A program made the position numbers and the translations under genes. The notes beneath the pieces are model-generated. The model was not told the DNA's origin and did no database searches. It worked only from the letters and a program-made list of their open reading frames with translations. Shown piece after piece: positions 1-6,861 of a DNA stretch of 19,883 nt. Source of the DNA: Clostridiales bacterium (lineage in GTDB: Bacteria; Bacillota; Clostridia; Oscillospirales; Oscillospiraceae); assembly GCA_018374635.1 (NCBI GenBank), contig JAHAEW010000060.1, forward strand, positions 1-19,883, in the 5' to 3' direction. How positions within the stretch are numbered: position 1 is the first letter of the stretch; every line of letters starts with the position of its first letter.

Positions 1-231
1 GGCCAGGGTTCACTCCGCTCCCTTGCCCCTTCTCTCCCAAACAAACCCGCTTCGCTGGGCTTTGTTTGGGTTCCCGGTTCGCACACTTGCGGCCTGGGAG
101 AAGTGTGTTTTCCGACGTACACGCCGCCGGAAAACACGATTTGACCCTCTTCCGCCGTCTGCGCCCGGCAGAACTTTGCGAGGCTCTTGCAGCATAAATC
201 GAAGAAATATACTTTATTGACAGTCTGCAAA
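1..231 (-). repeat. Structured dispersed repeat, copy 1
   Basis: This gene-free stretch matches, on the minus strand, the right edge of the window and the segment near 6.66-6.80 kb. Shared blocks on the minus strand are ATAAAGTATATTTCTTCGAT (copy 3 only), GAGCCTCGCA and GGCCGCAAGTGTGCGA. It contains a series of hairpins: 105-114 with 128-137 (GTGTTTTCCG arms, perfect), an 8-bp stem around 152-175, and 36-48 with 57-70 (CCCAAACAAA arms). On the minus strand it begins just after the terminator of the PsiE-like gene. It may extend left beyond the window. No coding sequence is supported here. Confidence 0.8.
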
Positions 232-266
232 AGAGGGTGTACGGAAAACCGTACACCCTCTTTTTC
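229..266. terminator. Bidirectional intrinsic terminator after the PsiE-like gene
   Basis: A perfect 13-bp stem (232-244 with 249-261, arm AGAGGGTGTACGG) has an AAAA loop. It is followed by T-runs on both strands (TTTTT on plus, TTTT on minus). It lies 8 bases past the stop codon of the minus-strand gene and is the natural end of that operon. Confidence 0.85.
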
Positions 267-268
267 GC

Positions 269-733
269 TCAGGAGTGGACGCGCTCCTGGGCGGACTCCT
301 CCGCGTCGGCGCGCTTTTTGCTGTGGGGGCTGTATTTCTTGTCGTCCAGCCCGGGGATAAACAGATATTTCCGGATGGTGAAGAGGATGGCGATGGCGAT
401 CACCATGGTGAGGTTTTCCATTGCGGTGGTGTGCTCAATGACCATCTGGCGGGCGATGGCGAAGAGGAGGACCTCCACCACCGAGCTCATATTGTGGCGG
501 CTGAGCATCTTGAGAAACTCGATGCCGATGACCACCGTGAAGGCGGTGGCCAGAAAATCCTGGAGGAGATCGGTATCACCGGGGTTCCCGGCCATCACGC
601 CCAGCTCCAGGAGGACCGACCAGATGGAGAGGGCGATAGCCGCAATGACGATGAGGCTCACAACGATCTCCAGCAGCTGGGCGATGCGGTAGATGTACGA
701 GGGGATGCGCAGTTTCAGCAGTTCACTGTCCAT
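269..733 (-). CDS. Small integral membrane protein, PsiE-like
   Basis: The product is 154 residues with four hydrophobic segments (roughly 18-43, 60-76, 85-100 and 108-125), a short charged N-terminus and a hydrophilic C-terminal tail rich in Lys, Glu and Ser. The layout and the segment from FLKMLSRHNMSSVVEVLL to the Arg/Lys-rich end of the last helix resemble the phosphate-starvation-inducible PsiE family, whose biochemical role is unknown. I assign the family from memory and moderately. The ATG at 733 has GGAGGG six bases upstream. The gene starts 20 bp after the threonine aldolase stop, so the two are probably cotranscribed. It is followed at once by a strong terminator. Confidence 0.7.
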   Translation of the reverse strand: MDSELLKLRIPSYIYRIAQLLEIVVSLIVIAAIALSIWSVLLELGVMAGNPGDTDLLQDFLATAFTVVIGIEFLKMLSRHNMSSVVEVLLFAIARQMVIEHTTAMENLTMVIAIAILFTIRKYLFIPGLDDKKYSPHSKKRADAEESAQERVHS

Positions 734-753
734 AAAAATCCCTCCGGTTGAAA

Positions 754-1785
754 TCAGGGTGTGGGGAAGGCTTCCAGCAGCCCGTCCACATCGGAGGGCT
801 CGGTGGCAAAGCTGGCCACCAGACGGATAATGGTATGGCCCGCCTCCGGGGCCGCGCCCCAGACCTCAAAGGCACAGATCCGCTCCAGCGCCGGGAGGAG
901 GGCGTCGGGCACGATGGGGAAGATCTGGTTGGAGGGGGACTCGAAGAGGAAGGAATACCCCTTGGCCTTCAGCCCGTCCTGGAGCTTGCGGGCCATGTCG
1001 TTGGCGTGGCGGGCCAGCTGGAAGTAGAGGCCGTCCTCCAGCAGGGCCTCAAACTGGACGCCCAGCAGCCAGCCCTTGGCCAGGACCGCGCCCCGCTGCT
1101 TCTTGATGCGGAAGAAATCCTCCTGGAGCGCCGGGTTGACCAGGACCAGCGCCTCGCCCATAAGAGCGCCGTTCTTGGTGCCGCCGAGGTAGAAGGCGTC
1201 GGTCAGGCGGGCCAGATCGGGGAGGGTCAGGTCGTTGGCGGGGGAGGTGAGGGCGCAGCCCAGGCGGGCGCCGTCCAGGAAGAGGAGCAGGCCGTGGGCA
1301 CGGCAGCAGGCGGAGAGAGCCTCCAGCTCGGCCTTGGTGTAGACGCCGCCGGTCTCGGTGGCGTCCGAGACGTAGACCAGCCGGGGCTTGACCAGGTGGA
1401 CGTCGTCGTAGGCCGGGAGGGCCGCCTCGATGAGGGCGGGGGTCAGCTTGCCGTCGGGACCGGCCTCCAGGGGGAGGAGCTTGTGCCCGGTGGCCTCCAC
1501 CGCGCCGGACTCGTGGCCGTTGACATGGCCGGTGTGGGCGCAGAACACGCCCTCCCAGGGGCGGAGGAAGGCGGCGATGGCGGTAAGGTTGGCCGAGGTG
1601 CCGCCGATCAGGAACTGCACGTCGGCCTGGGGGGCCTGGCAAAGCGCCTTGATCTTGGCGGCGGCCGCCTCGCAGTGGGGGTCGAAGCCGTAGCCGGGGC
1701 TGCCCTCCAGATTGCTGGCGGACAGGGCCTCCAGCACCTTGGGGTGGGCGCCGAAGGAGTAGTCGTTGCGGAACAGATACATCAC
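754..1785 (-). CDS. Threonine-aldolase-type PLP lyase (beta-eliminating lyase family)
   Basis: A fold-type I PLP enzyme of 343 residues, close to the usual length of low-specificity L-threonine aldolases, which cleave threonine or allo-threonine to glycine and acetaldehyde in the cytosol. Visible landmarks are the N-terminal NDYSFGAHPKV block, GGTSANLTA (61-69) for the phosphate, HTGHVNGHESGA (84-95), the cofactor-binding Asp in FLDGARLG (D171) and the Schiff-base Lys in GGTKNG (K204). Two starts are possible: GTG at 1785 or ATG at 1782. The GAGGG ribosome site is spaced better for the ATG. It lies downstream of glnS behind a weak hairpin and directly upstream of the PsiE-like gene. Substrate specificity cannot be read from the sequence. 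Confidence 0.9.
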   Translation of the reverse strand: MMYLFRNDYSFGAHPKVLEALSASNLEGSPGYGFDPHCEAAAAKIKALCQAPQADVQFLIGGTSANLTAIAAFLRPWEGVFCAHTGHVNGHESGAVEATGHKLLPLEAGPDGKLTPALIEAALPAYDDVHLVKPRLVYVSDATETGGVYTKAELEALSACCRAHGLLLFLDGARLGCALTSPANDLTLPDLARLTDAFYLGGTKNGALMGEALVLVNPALQEDFFRIKKQRGAVLAKGWLLGVQFEALLEDGLYFQLARHANDMARKLQDGLKAKGYSFLFESPSNQIFPIVPDALLPALERICAFEVWGAAPEAGHTIIRLVASFATEPSDVDGLLEAFPTP

Positions 1786-1797
1786 ATTTCCCTCATT

Positions 1798-1834
1798 TCA
1801 AAACGTGGGCGGCATCACATTGGATACCGCCCAC
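1798..1834 (-). terminator. Weak hairpin terminator after glnS
   Basis: Arms GTGGGCGG (1805-1812) and CCGCCCAC (1827-1834) form an 8-bp stem with a 14-base loop. On the minus strand it is followed by GTTTTGA, a poor T-run. It sits between the glnS stop and the aldolase start, so read-through is likely. Confidence 0.5.
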
Positions 1835-1851
1835 AGGCTTGACAGGCTGGA

Positions 1852-3543
1852 TTACTTGCCGGGCTTGAAGCTGTCCTTCAGGCTGACGGAGCGGTTGAAG
1901 ACCAGGTGGCCGGGCTGGGAATCCTTGTTGTCCACGCAGAAATAGCCCTGGCGGAGGAACTGGTAGGAGGCGGGGGCCTGGGCGTCGGCCAGACCGGCCT
2001 CCACCTTGGAGCCGGTGAGGACCTCCAGAGAGCCGGGATTCAGGCAGTCCAGGAAATTCTTGTCGCCGGCATCGGGCTCGGCGTCGGCAAAGAGGTTGTC
2101 GTAGAGGCGGACCTCGGCGTCCACGGCGGTGGCGGCGTCCACCCAGTGGATGGTGGCGCCCTTCACCTTGCGGCCGTCGGCGGGATCGCCGCCCCGGCTG
2201 TCGGGATCGTACTCGGCGGCGATCCCGGTGACGTTGCCGTGTTCGTCCGTCTCATAGCCCACGCACTTGATGAGGTAGGCACCCTTCAGGCGGCACTCGG
2301 GGCCGCCGGGATAGAGGCGCTTGTACTTGGGCACAGGCTCGGGGAGGAAATCCTCGGCCTCCACATAGAGCTCCCGGGAGAAGGTGACGGTCCGGACGCC
2401 GTCCTCGGGCCGGCTGGGGTTGTTCTCCACCTCGAAGGTCTCGCTCTGCCCCTCAGGGTAGTTGGTGATGACCAGCTTCACGGGGCGCAGGACCGCCATG
2501 ACGCGCTGGGCGGTCTCGTTGAGGTCCTCCCGCAGGCAGTGCTCCAGGAAGGCGAACTCCACCGTGGAGGCCGCCTTGCTCACGCCGTTGCGCTCGGAGA
2601 AGCTGCGGATGGAGCGGGGGGTGTAGCCCCGGCGGCGCAGGCCGCAGAGGGTGGGCATGCGGGGATCGTCCCAGCCGGAGACCCGGCCCTCCTCCACCAG
2701 CTGGCGGAGCTTGCGCTTGGACATGACGGTGTAGTTGATGCCCAGCCGGGCAAACTCGATCTGGCGGGGCTTGGCGGGCACATCGCAGTGCTGGATGATC
2801 CAGTCGTAGAGGGGGCGGTGGTCCTCAAACTCCAGAGAGCACAGGGAATGGGTGATCCCCTCCAGGGCGTCCTCCAGCGGATGGGCGAAGTCGTACATGG
2901 GATAGATGCACCACTTGTCCCCCTGGCGGTGGTGGTGCATGTGGTTGATGCGGTAGAGGACCGGGTCGCGCATGTTGAAGTTGCCGCTCGTGAGGTCGAT
3001 CCTGGCCCGCAGGGTCATGCGGCCGTTCTCGAACTCGCCCGCGCGCATCCGGGCGAAGAGGTCCAGGGACTCCTCCACCGGGCGGTCCCGGTAGGGGGAG
3101 CGGGCGGGGGTGTTCACGTCCCCGCGGTATTCCCTGAACTGCTCCGGGGTGAGCTCACAGACATAGGCCAGGCCCTTCTTAATGAGCGCCACGGCGTACT
3201 GGTACATCTGCTCAAAATAGTCGGAGGCAAAGAAAAACCGGCCGCCCCAGTCGTAGCCCAGCCAGTGGATGTCCTCCTGGATGGCCTCCACATACTCCAC
3301 ATCCTCTTTCGTGGGGTTGGTGTCGTCCATGCGGAGGTTGCACAGCCCGCCGTATTTCTCGGCGGTGCCGAAGTCCACAAAGATGGCCTTGGCATGGCCG
3401 ATGTGCAGATAACCGTTGGGCTCGGGCGGGAAACGGGTGTGGACGGTCATACCTTGGAACTGACCGCCCTGCGCGATATCCTCGTCAATGAAATCATGGA
3501 TAAAGTTCTGGGCCATTGCGGGTGGATTCAGTTCGTCAGGCAT
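1852..3543 (-). CDS. glnS: Glutaminyl-tRNA synthetase
   Basis: A class I aminoacyl-tRNA synthetase of 563 residues that charges tRNA-Gln directly with glutamine. The HIGH motif is at 47-50, preceded by RFPPEPNGYL; the KMSKS-type loop reads VMSKR at 273-277. The C-terminal half carries the two anticodon-binding beta-barrels expected for GlnRS, and overall length matches the bacterial family. The start at 3543 is set by AAAGGAG eight bases upstream. A longer reading from 3633 would begin inside the promoter and is rejected. Many Firmicutes lack GlnRS and use the Glu-tRNA amidotransferase route, so its presence is a lineage trait, perhaps transferred. It is divergent from glnA, linking use and synthesis of glutamine. 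Confidence 0.97.
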   Translation of the reverse strand: MPDELNPPAMAQNFIHDFIDEDIAQGGQFQGMTVHTRFPPEPNGYLHIGHAKAIFVDFGTAEKYGGLCNLRMDDTNPTKEDVEYVEAIQEDIHWLGYDWGGRFFFASDYFEQMYQYAVALIKKGLAYVCELTPEQFREYRGDVNTPARSPYRDRPVEESLDLFARMRAGEFENGRMTLRARIDLTSGNFNMRDPVLYRINHMHHHRQGDKWCIYPMYDFAHPLEDALEGITHSLCSLEFEDHRPLYDWIIQHCDVPAKPRQIEFARLGINYTVMSKRKLRQLVEEGRVSGWDDPRMPTLCGLRRRGYTPRSIRSFSERNGVSKAASTVEFAFLEHCLREDLNETAQRVMAVLRPVKLVITNYPEGQSETFEVENNPSRPEDGVRTVTFSRELYVEAEDFLPEPVPKYKRLYPGGPECRLKGAYLIKCVGYETDEHGNVTGIAAEYDPDSRGGDPADGRKVKGATIHWVDAATAVDAEVRLYDNLFADAEPDAGDKNFLDCLNPGSLEVLTGSKVEAGLADAQAPASYQFLRQGYFCVDNKDSQPGHLVFNRSVSLKDSFKPGK

Positions 3544-3565
3544 ATCATTCACTCCTTTGTATTGT

Positions 3566-3598
3566 AGCCGCCCGCCGATGCGGTAAAGACAGGCGGCT
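3566..3598. other. Hairpin in the glnS leader
   Basis: Arms AGCCGCC (3566-3572) and GGCGGCT (3592-3598) bracket a 19-base loop. In the minus direction the hairpin begins at about the predicted first base of the glnS transcript, so it forms a 5' cap structure. On the plus strand it is followed by TTTTTTATT and would act as a terminator for antisense read-through. The glnS leader is only about 54 bases and shows no T-box. Confidence 0.5.
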
Positions 3599-3603
3599 TT
3601 TTT

Positions 3604-3633
3604 ATTATATACTGATGGATGCGGAGTTTGCAA
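3604..3633 (-). promoter_or_regulatory. glnS promoter
   Basis: On the minus strand there is a -35 TTGCAA (3633-3628), an 18-base spacer and a perfect -10 TATAAT (3609-3604). Transcription would start near 3597. Confidence 0.75.
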
Positions 3634-3731
3634 GACTTCTGTGCCCGGGAAGGGGAAGTGGCAGAAAAAAATTTACGTGCGGAGGGAAAACCGCGAATAG
3701 GTCCCGGGACGGGATTCCTTTCCCATCCCCC

Positions 3732-3760
3732 TTGCCAAAGCTGGCCGGATATGGTAGGAT
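3732..3760 (+). promoter_or_regulatory. glnA operon promoter with extended -10
   Basis: There is a -35 TTGCCA (3732-3737), a 17-base spacer and a -10 TAGGAT (3755-3760) preceded by TGG, an extended -10. The expected start near 3767 lies only about six bases before the first leader hairpin, which fits an RNA-based switch at the 5' end of the transcript. Between this promoter and that of glnS (3634-3731) I see only a GTCCCGGGAC palindrome at 3701-3710 and no gene. Confidence 0.65.
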
Positions 3761-3772
3761 GGACAAGAAACA

Positions 3773-3828
3773 GCCCTTCCAAAGCGGGAAGGGCGGCACA
3801 CGAGTCGAGGACAAGGGCGTTCCGGCTC
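3773..3828 (+). ncRNA. ANTAR-type tandem hexaloop antitermination element in the glnA leader
   Basis: P1 is a perfect 8-bp stem (3773-3780 with 3787-3794) closing the hexaloop AAAGCG. A 7-base linker follows. P2 (3802-3812 with 3819-3828, one bulged A at 3808, two G-T wobbles) closes the hexaloop AAGGGC. Both loops have A at position 1 and G at position 4, the pattern known for RNA targets of ANTAR proteins such as EutV. P2 shares bases 3813-3823 with the 5' arm of the downstream terminator, so the two folds exclude each other. Inference: bound ANTAR protein holds P2 and lets transcription continue into glnA. The likely binder is encoded two genes down the same transcript. Confidence 0.82.
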
Positions 3829-3857
3829 CCGAAGGACGGGAGAGGAGCGCCCTTTTT
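3813..3857 (+). terminator. glnA leader attenuator (intrinsic terminator)
   Basis: Arm 3813-3823 (AAGGGCGTTCC) pairs with 3844-3854 (GGAGCGCCCTT). An inner CTCCCG/CGGGAG stem (3826-3831 with 3837-3842) stacks on it across a small internal loop. A run of five T ends at 3857. It lies between the promoter and the glnA start, so it is a conditional rather than an end-of-operon terminator. Confidence 0.85.
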
Positions 3858-3896
3858 GCCAGGATCACACATATATTCAAAGGGGGACTGCCGTTT

Positions 3897-5228
3897 ATGG
3901 CACGGAGCAGGGAAGACATCATCCGCATCGTGCGGGAGGAGGACATCAAATTCGTCCGCATGCAGTTTGCCGACATCTTCGGGCAGCTGAAGAATGTGGC
4001 CCTCACCGCCTCCCAGGTGGAGAAGGCGGTCAACAATCAGATCATGTTTGACGGCTCCTCGGTGGAGGGCTTTGTCCGCATCGACGAGTCGGACCAGTGC
4101 CTCTACCCGGACCGGGACACCTTCACTATCTTCCCCTGGCGGGCCCAGTTCGGCAAGACGGCCCGGATGATCTGCGACGTGTACAACACCGACGGCTCCC
4201 CCTTCATGGGGGACCCCCGGAACGTGCTCAAGCGCATGACTGAGAAGATGAAGGCCATGGGCTACGACACCTTCAATGTGGGGCCCGAGTGTGAGTTCTT
4301 CCTCTTCAAGACCGACGAGCACGGGAACCCCACCACCGAGACCAACGACGAGGCGGGCTATTTTGACCTGGGCCCCCTGGACCACGGGGAGACCACCCGG
4401 CGGGAGATCTGCCTCAACCTGGAGGAGATGGGCTTTGAGATCGAGGCCAGCCACCACGAGAACGCCGCGGGCCAGCACGAGATCGACTTCAAATACGCCG
4501 ACGCCCTTACCGCCGCCGACAACATCATGACCTTCAAGCTGGCGGTCAAGCTCCTGGCCCAGAAGAACGGCCTCCACGCCACCTTTATGCCCAAGCCCAT
4601 CTTCGGCGTGGCCGGATCGGGCATGCACACCAACATGTCCCTCTTCCGGGACGGCAAGAACGTGTTCTACGATCCCAATGACCGCCGGGGACTCTCCAAA
4701 GAGGCGTACAGCTTCATCGCGGGCATTCTGGCCCATGTGAAGGGGATCTCGGCCATCACCAATCCCCTGGTCAACTCCTACAAGCGCCTGGTGCCGGGCT
4801 ATGAGGCCCCCTGCTATCTGGCCTGGTCGGCCTCCAACCGCTCGGCCCTCATCCGCATCCCGGCCGCCCGGGGGCAGTCCACCCGGGTGGAGCTGCGCTC
4901 CCCCGACCCGTCCTGCAATCCCTATCTGGCCTTTGCTGTGTGCCTGGCCGCCGGACTGGACGGCATCGAGCGGGGCCTCACCCCGCCGGAGGAGATCACC
5001 GAGAACATCTATGCCATGGACGACGCCGCCCGGGCCGCCCGTGGGATCGAGAGCCTGCCCGACTCCCTCTCCAGCGCCATCAAGGAGCTGCAGAAGGACC
5101 AGCTGCTCATGGATGCCCTGGGGGATCATGTCTCCTCCTACTACATCCAGGGCAAAAAGAAGGAGTGGTACGAGTATAAAACCCGCGTCAGCTCCTGGGA
5201 GCGGGAGAAGTACATCACCCTCTATTGA
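3897..5228 (+). CDS. glnA: Glutamine synthetase type I
   Basis: A 443-residue cytosolic enzyme making glutamine from glutamate, ammonia and ATP, the same size as GSI-alpha of Bacillus. Landmarks are the flap/latch FDGSS (51-55) followed by EGFVRI with the feedback-type Arg (R61), metal ligands in GPECEFFLF (129-137), HHENAAGQHEIDF (186-198), FGVAGSGMHTNMS, RIPAARGQSTRVELRSPDPSCNPY and a C-terminus ending WEREKYITLY. The length and type point to GSI-alpha, which lacks the adenylylation control of GSI-beta. The ATG at 3897 follows AAAGGGGG by ten bases. The longer in-frame reading from 3516 crosses the promoter and attenuator and is rejected. It heads an operon with an ANTAR regulator and dapF. 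Confidence 0.97.
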   Translation: MARSREDIIRIVREEDIKFVRMQFADIFGQLKNVALTASQVEKAVNNQIMFDGSSVEGFVRIDESDQCLYPDRDTFTIFPWRAQFGKTARMICDVYNTDGSPFMGDPRNVLKRMTEKMKAMGYDTFNVGPECEFFLFKTDEHGNPTTETNDEAGYFDLGPLDHGETTRREICLNLEEMGFEIEASHHENAAGQHEIDFKYADALTAADNIMTFKLAVKLLAQKNGLHATFMPKPIFGVAGSGMHTNMSLFRDGKNVFYDPNDRRGLSKEAYSFIAGILAHVKGISAITNPLVNSYKRLVPGYEAPCYLAWSASNRSALIRIPAARGQSTRVELRSPDPSCNPYLAFAVCLAAGLDGIERGLTPPEEITENIYAMDDAARAARGIESLPDSLSSAIKELQKDQLLMDALGDHVSSYYIQGKKKEWYEYKTRVSSWEREKYITLY

Positions 5229-5253
5229 TGGAGCACAGCGCACAGGGAGTTGA

Positions 5254-5808
5254 GTGGGGTTGGAGCGCGTCGTACTTGCCTTTGAGAATGAGAACACCAG
5301 CCGGAAGGTCCGCGCGCTGCTGGAAGGGGCGGGCCTGGCCCGGGGACTGATCTGCCGCACGGCGGCAGAGGTCCGCCTCCTGCTGGGCCAGCAGCAGATC
5401 CCCACGGTGGTCTGCGGCTACAAGCTGCCCGACGCCACGGCGGAGGAGCTGTTTTTTGACCTGCCGGCCGGGCGCACCATGGTGCTAGTGGCGCCGGAGA
5501 ATCTGCTGAGCCTGTGCGGGCGCTCCGACGGGCTGGTGACCCTCTCCACCCCGCTCTCCCGCAACGCCCTGCTGGAGGGAGTGGAGCGGGCGCTGGGTCT
5601 GGCCCAGAGCGTCCGGCTGAGTGTCCGCCCGGCCGGGGAGGAGGAACTCATCCGCCGGGCCAAGGAGTGGCTCATGGAGCAGCGGGGGATGGACGAGGGG
5701 CAGGCCCACCGCCTGCTCCAGCAGAGAAGCATGATCTGCGGACGAAAGCTGGCGGAGACCGCCCGGCTCCTCCTGGAGCGGGAGGCGGGACTGGCGCTGT
5801 ATGGATAA
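5254..5808 (+). CDS. ANTAR-domain antitermination regulator with a degenerate receiver (NitR-like)
   Basis: A 184-residue protein. Residues about 5-115 have the outline of a response-regulator receiver, but the phosphoacceptor is missing: the LDxxLPD-type motif reads CGYKLPD, with Gly at 55, and the N-terminal acidic pair is absent. Residues about 128-175 (AKEWLMEQRGMDEGQAHRLL, then RSMICGRKLAETARLLL) match the ANTAR RNA-binding three-helix domain. It probably binds the twin hairpins in the glnA leader and is sensed by something other than phosphorylation, perhaps a protein partner such as GlnA or a PII protein. A glnA-linked regulator of this type (NitR) is known from a solventogenic Clostridium. 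The GTG at 5254 is used; TTG at 5260 is possible. It starts 25 bp after glnA. Confidence 0.88.
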   Translation: MGLERVVLAFENENTSRKVRALLEGAGLARGLICRTAAEVRLLLGQQQIPTVVCGYKLPDATAEELFFDLPAGRTMVLVAPENLLSLCGRSDGLVTLSTPLSRNALLEGVERALGLAQSVRLSVRPAGEEELIRRAKEWLMEQRGMDEGQAHRLLQQRSMICGRKLAETARLLLEREAGLALYG

Positions 5809-5820
5809 GGAGGAATTGGC

Positions 5821-6618
5821 GTGAAGTTTACCAAAATGCAGGGTCTGGGCAACGACTATGTCTACCTGGACTGTACCCGGGAAATGCCGGAGGATCTGCC
5901 CGCCCTGGCCCGGCGGGTGTCTGACCGGCACTTCGGCATCGGCTCGGACGGACTGATCTGCATCTGTCCCTCGGACTGTGCCGACGTGCGGATGCGGATG
6001 TACAATGCCGACGGCTCGGAGAGCGAGATGTGCGGCAACGGCATCCGCTGCGTGGGAAAGTTTGCCTACGACAAGGGGCTGGTGGGCAAGACCAGCCTGA
6101 CGGTGGAGACCCTGGCCGGCATCAAGCACCTGGAGCTCCACCTGGAGCACGGGAAGGTGTCCGCGGTGACGGTGGACATGGGGGTCCCCACCTGGGAGGA
6201 GAACCGGGTCCTCACCATCCAGGGAGAGGACTACACCGTAACGCCGGTCTCCATGGGCAACCCCCATGCGGTGCTCTATGTGGACGACCCGGGAGCGGTG
6301 GACCTGCCCCGGCTGGGCCCCGATTTTGAGCACCACCCCAGCTTCCCCAACCGGACGAACACCGAGTTCGTGCAGGTCCTGGGCCCGGACCACCTGCGGA
6401 TGCGGGTGTGGGAGCGGGGCAGCGGCGAGACCATGGCCTGCGGCACCGGCGCCTGCGCGGTGCTGGTGGCCACGGTGCTCAACGGCAAGTGCGGCCGCAG
6501 CGCCCACGTGGACCTGCTGGGCGGCCGCCTGCACATCCGCTGGGACGAGGAGACCGGCCACGTCTTCATGACCGGTGGGGCCGTCACCGTCTTTGAGGGA
6601 GAACTTATCGAGGAATAA
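5821..6618 (+). CDS. dapF: Diaminopimelate epimerase
   Basis: A 265-residue enzyme converting LL- to meso-diaminopimelate, for lysine and peptidoglycan. The N-terminus MKFTKMQGLGNDYVYLD is typical. The two catalytic cysteines are visible: C71 in SEMCGNGIRCVGK and C207 in ETMACGTGACAV. Length is normal. The GTG start follows AAGGAGG with good spacing, twelve bases after the ANTAR gene stop, so it is the third gene of the glnA transcript. Its place there may tie cell-wall and lysine precursor supply to nitrogen status (inference). Confidence 0.97.
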   Translation: MKFTKMQGLGNDYVYLDCTREMPEDLPALARRVSDRHFGIGSDGLICICPSDCADVRMRMYNADGSESEMCGNGIRCVGKFAYDKGLVGKTSLTVETLAGIKHLELHLEHGKVSAVTVDMGVPTWEENRVLTIQGEDYTVTPVSMGNPHAVLYVDDPGAVDLPRLGPDFEHHPSFPNRTNTEFVQVLGPDHLRMRVWERGSGETMACGTGACAVLVATVLNGKCGRSAHVDLLGGRLHIRWDEETGHVFMTGGAVTVFEGELIEE

Positions 6619-6657
6619 GCTCTGATACATAAATGCACTCTCCGGACGGTTTTCCGC

Positions 6658-6800
6658 AAAAGCCTCGCAGGGTTTCGCCGCCCGCAGGCGGCGAAAGAAC
6701 GTCCGAATTCGTTTTTTCTGAGGACATGAGCCTCAGAAAAAACACTTCTCAGGCCGCAAGTGTGCGAGCGTAAGCGAGTGCGCGCAGCGGCCTGCATCCC
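6658..6800 (+). repeat. Structured dispersed repeat, copy 2
   Basis: It follows dapF and shares GCAA-A-AGCCTCGCAG and the block AGGCCGCAAGTGTGCGA with copies at the window ends. Hairpin A is TTTCGCCGCC/GGCGGCGAAA (6673-6682 with 6687-6696, CGCA loop). Hairpin B is GTTTTTTCTGAGG/CCTCAGAAAAAAC (6711-6723 with 6731-6743). Hairpin A here and in copy 3 differ in sequence but both pair perfectly. The 346-base dapF-spoIIGA gap holds this element, two further hairpins and the spoIIGA promoter; no gene is seen in it. Confidence 0.78.
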
Positions 6801-6803
6801 CTC

Positions 6804-6829
6804 TCTCAAAAATGCCTGCATTTTTGAGA
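6804..6829. other. Perfect 12-bp hairpin TCTCAAAAATGC
   Basis: Arms 6804-6815 and 6818-6829 form a 12-bp stem with a two-base loop. A near copy with the same arms is found at 12112-12136 after another operon. It is not followed by a T-run. Confidence 0.6.
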
Positions 6830-6835
6830 CGCCAG

Positions 6836-6861
6836 CCGGCGCCCTACTGGGCGCCGGTTTT
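6836..6861 (+). terminator. Intrinsic terminator of the glnA-dapF operon
   Basis: Stem CCGGCGCCC/GGGCGCCGG (6836-6844 with 6849-6857) has a TACT loop and is followed by TTTT. It ends the plus-strand operon beyond repeat copy 2, so the repeat is transcribed as part of that 3' UTR. Confidence 0.85.

Noticed and set aside
1..231. Insertion-sequence terminal inverted repeats at the window ends
   Set aside because: The ends are inverted copies, but a third copy lies inside, no transposase is present and the enclosed genes are housekeeping.
748..1842. 364-codon plus-strand open frame opposite the aldolase
   Set aside because: Its Gly/Glu/Gln-rich product is an antisense shadow of a well-supported enzyme.
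1906..3567. 553-codon plus-strand open frame opposite glnS
   Set aside because: It mirrors the GC-rich codon positions of glnS, has a Gly/Val/Leu/Ala-rich low-complexity product and no domain.
3544..3600. T-box riboswitch in the glnS leader
   Set aside because: The predicted leader is only about 54 bases and has neither a T-box sequence nor a terminator in the glnS direction.
3701..3710. GTCCCGGGAC palindrome as an operator
   Set aside because: A ten-base GC palindrome is expected by chance in this composition and has no second copy nearby.
3549..5405. 618-codon minus-strand open frame opposite glnA
   Set aside because: It is a shadow of glnA; it would also cover the glnA leader switch and promoter, and no family is recognisable.
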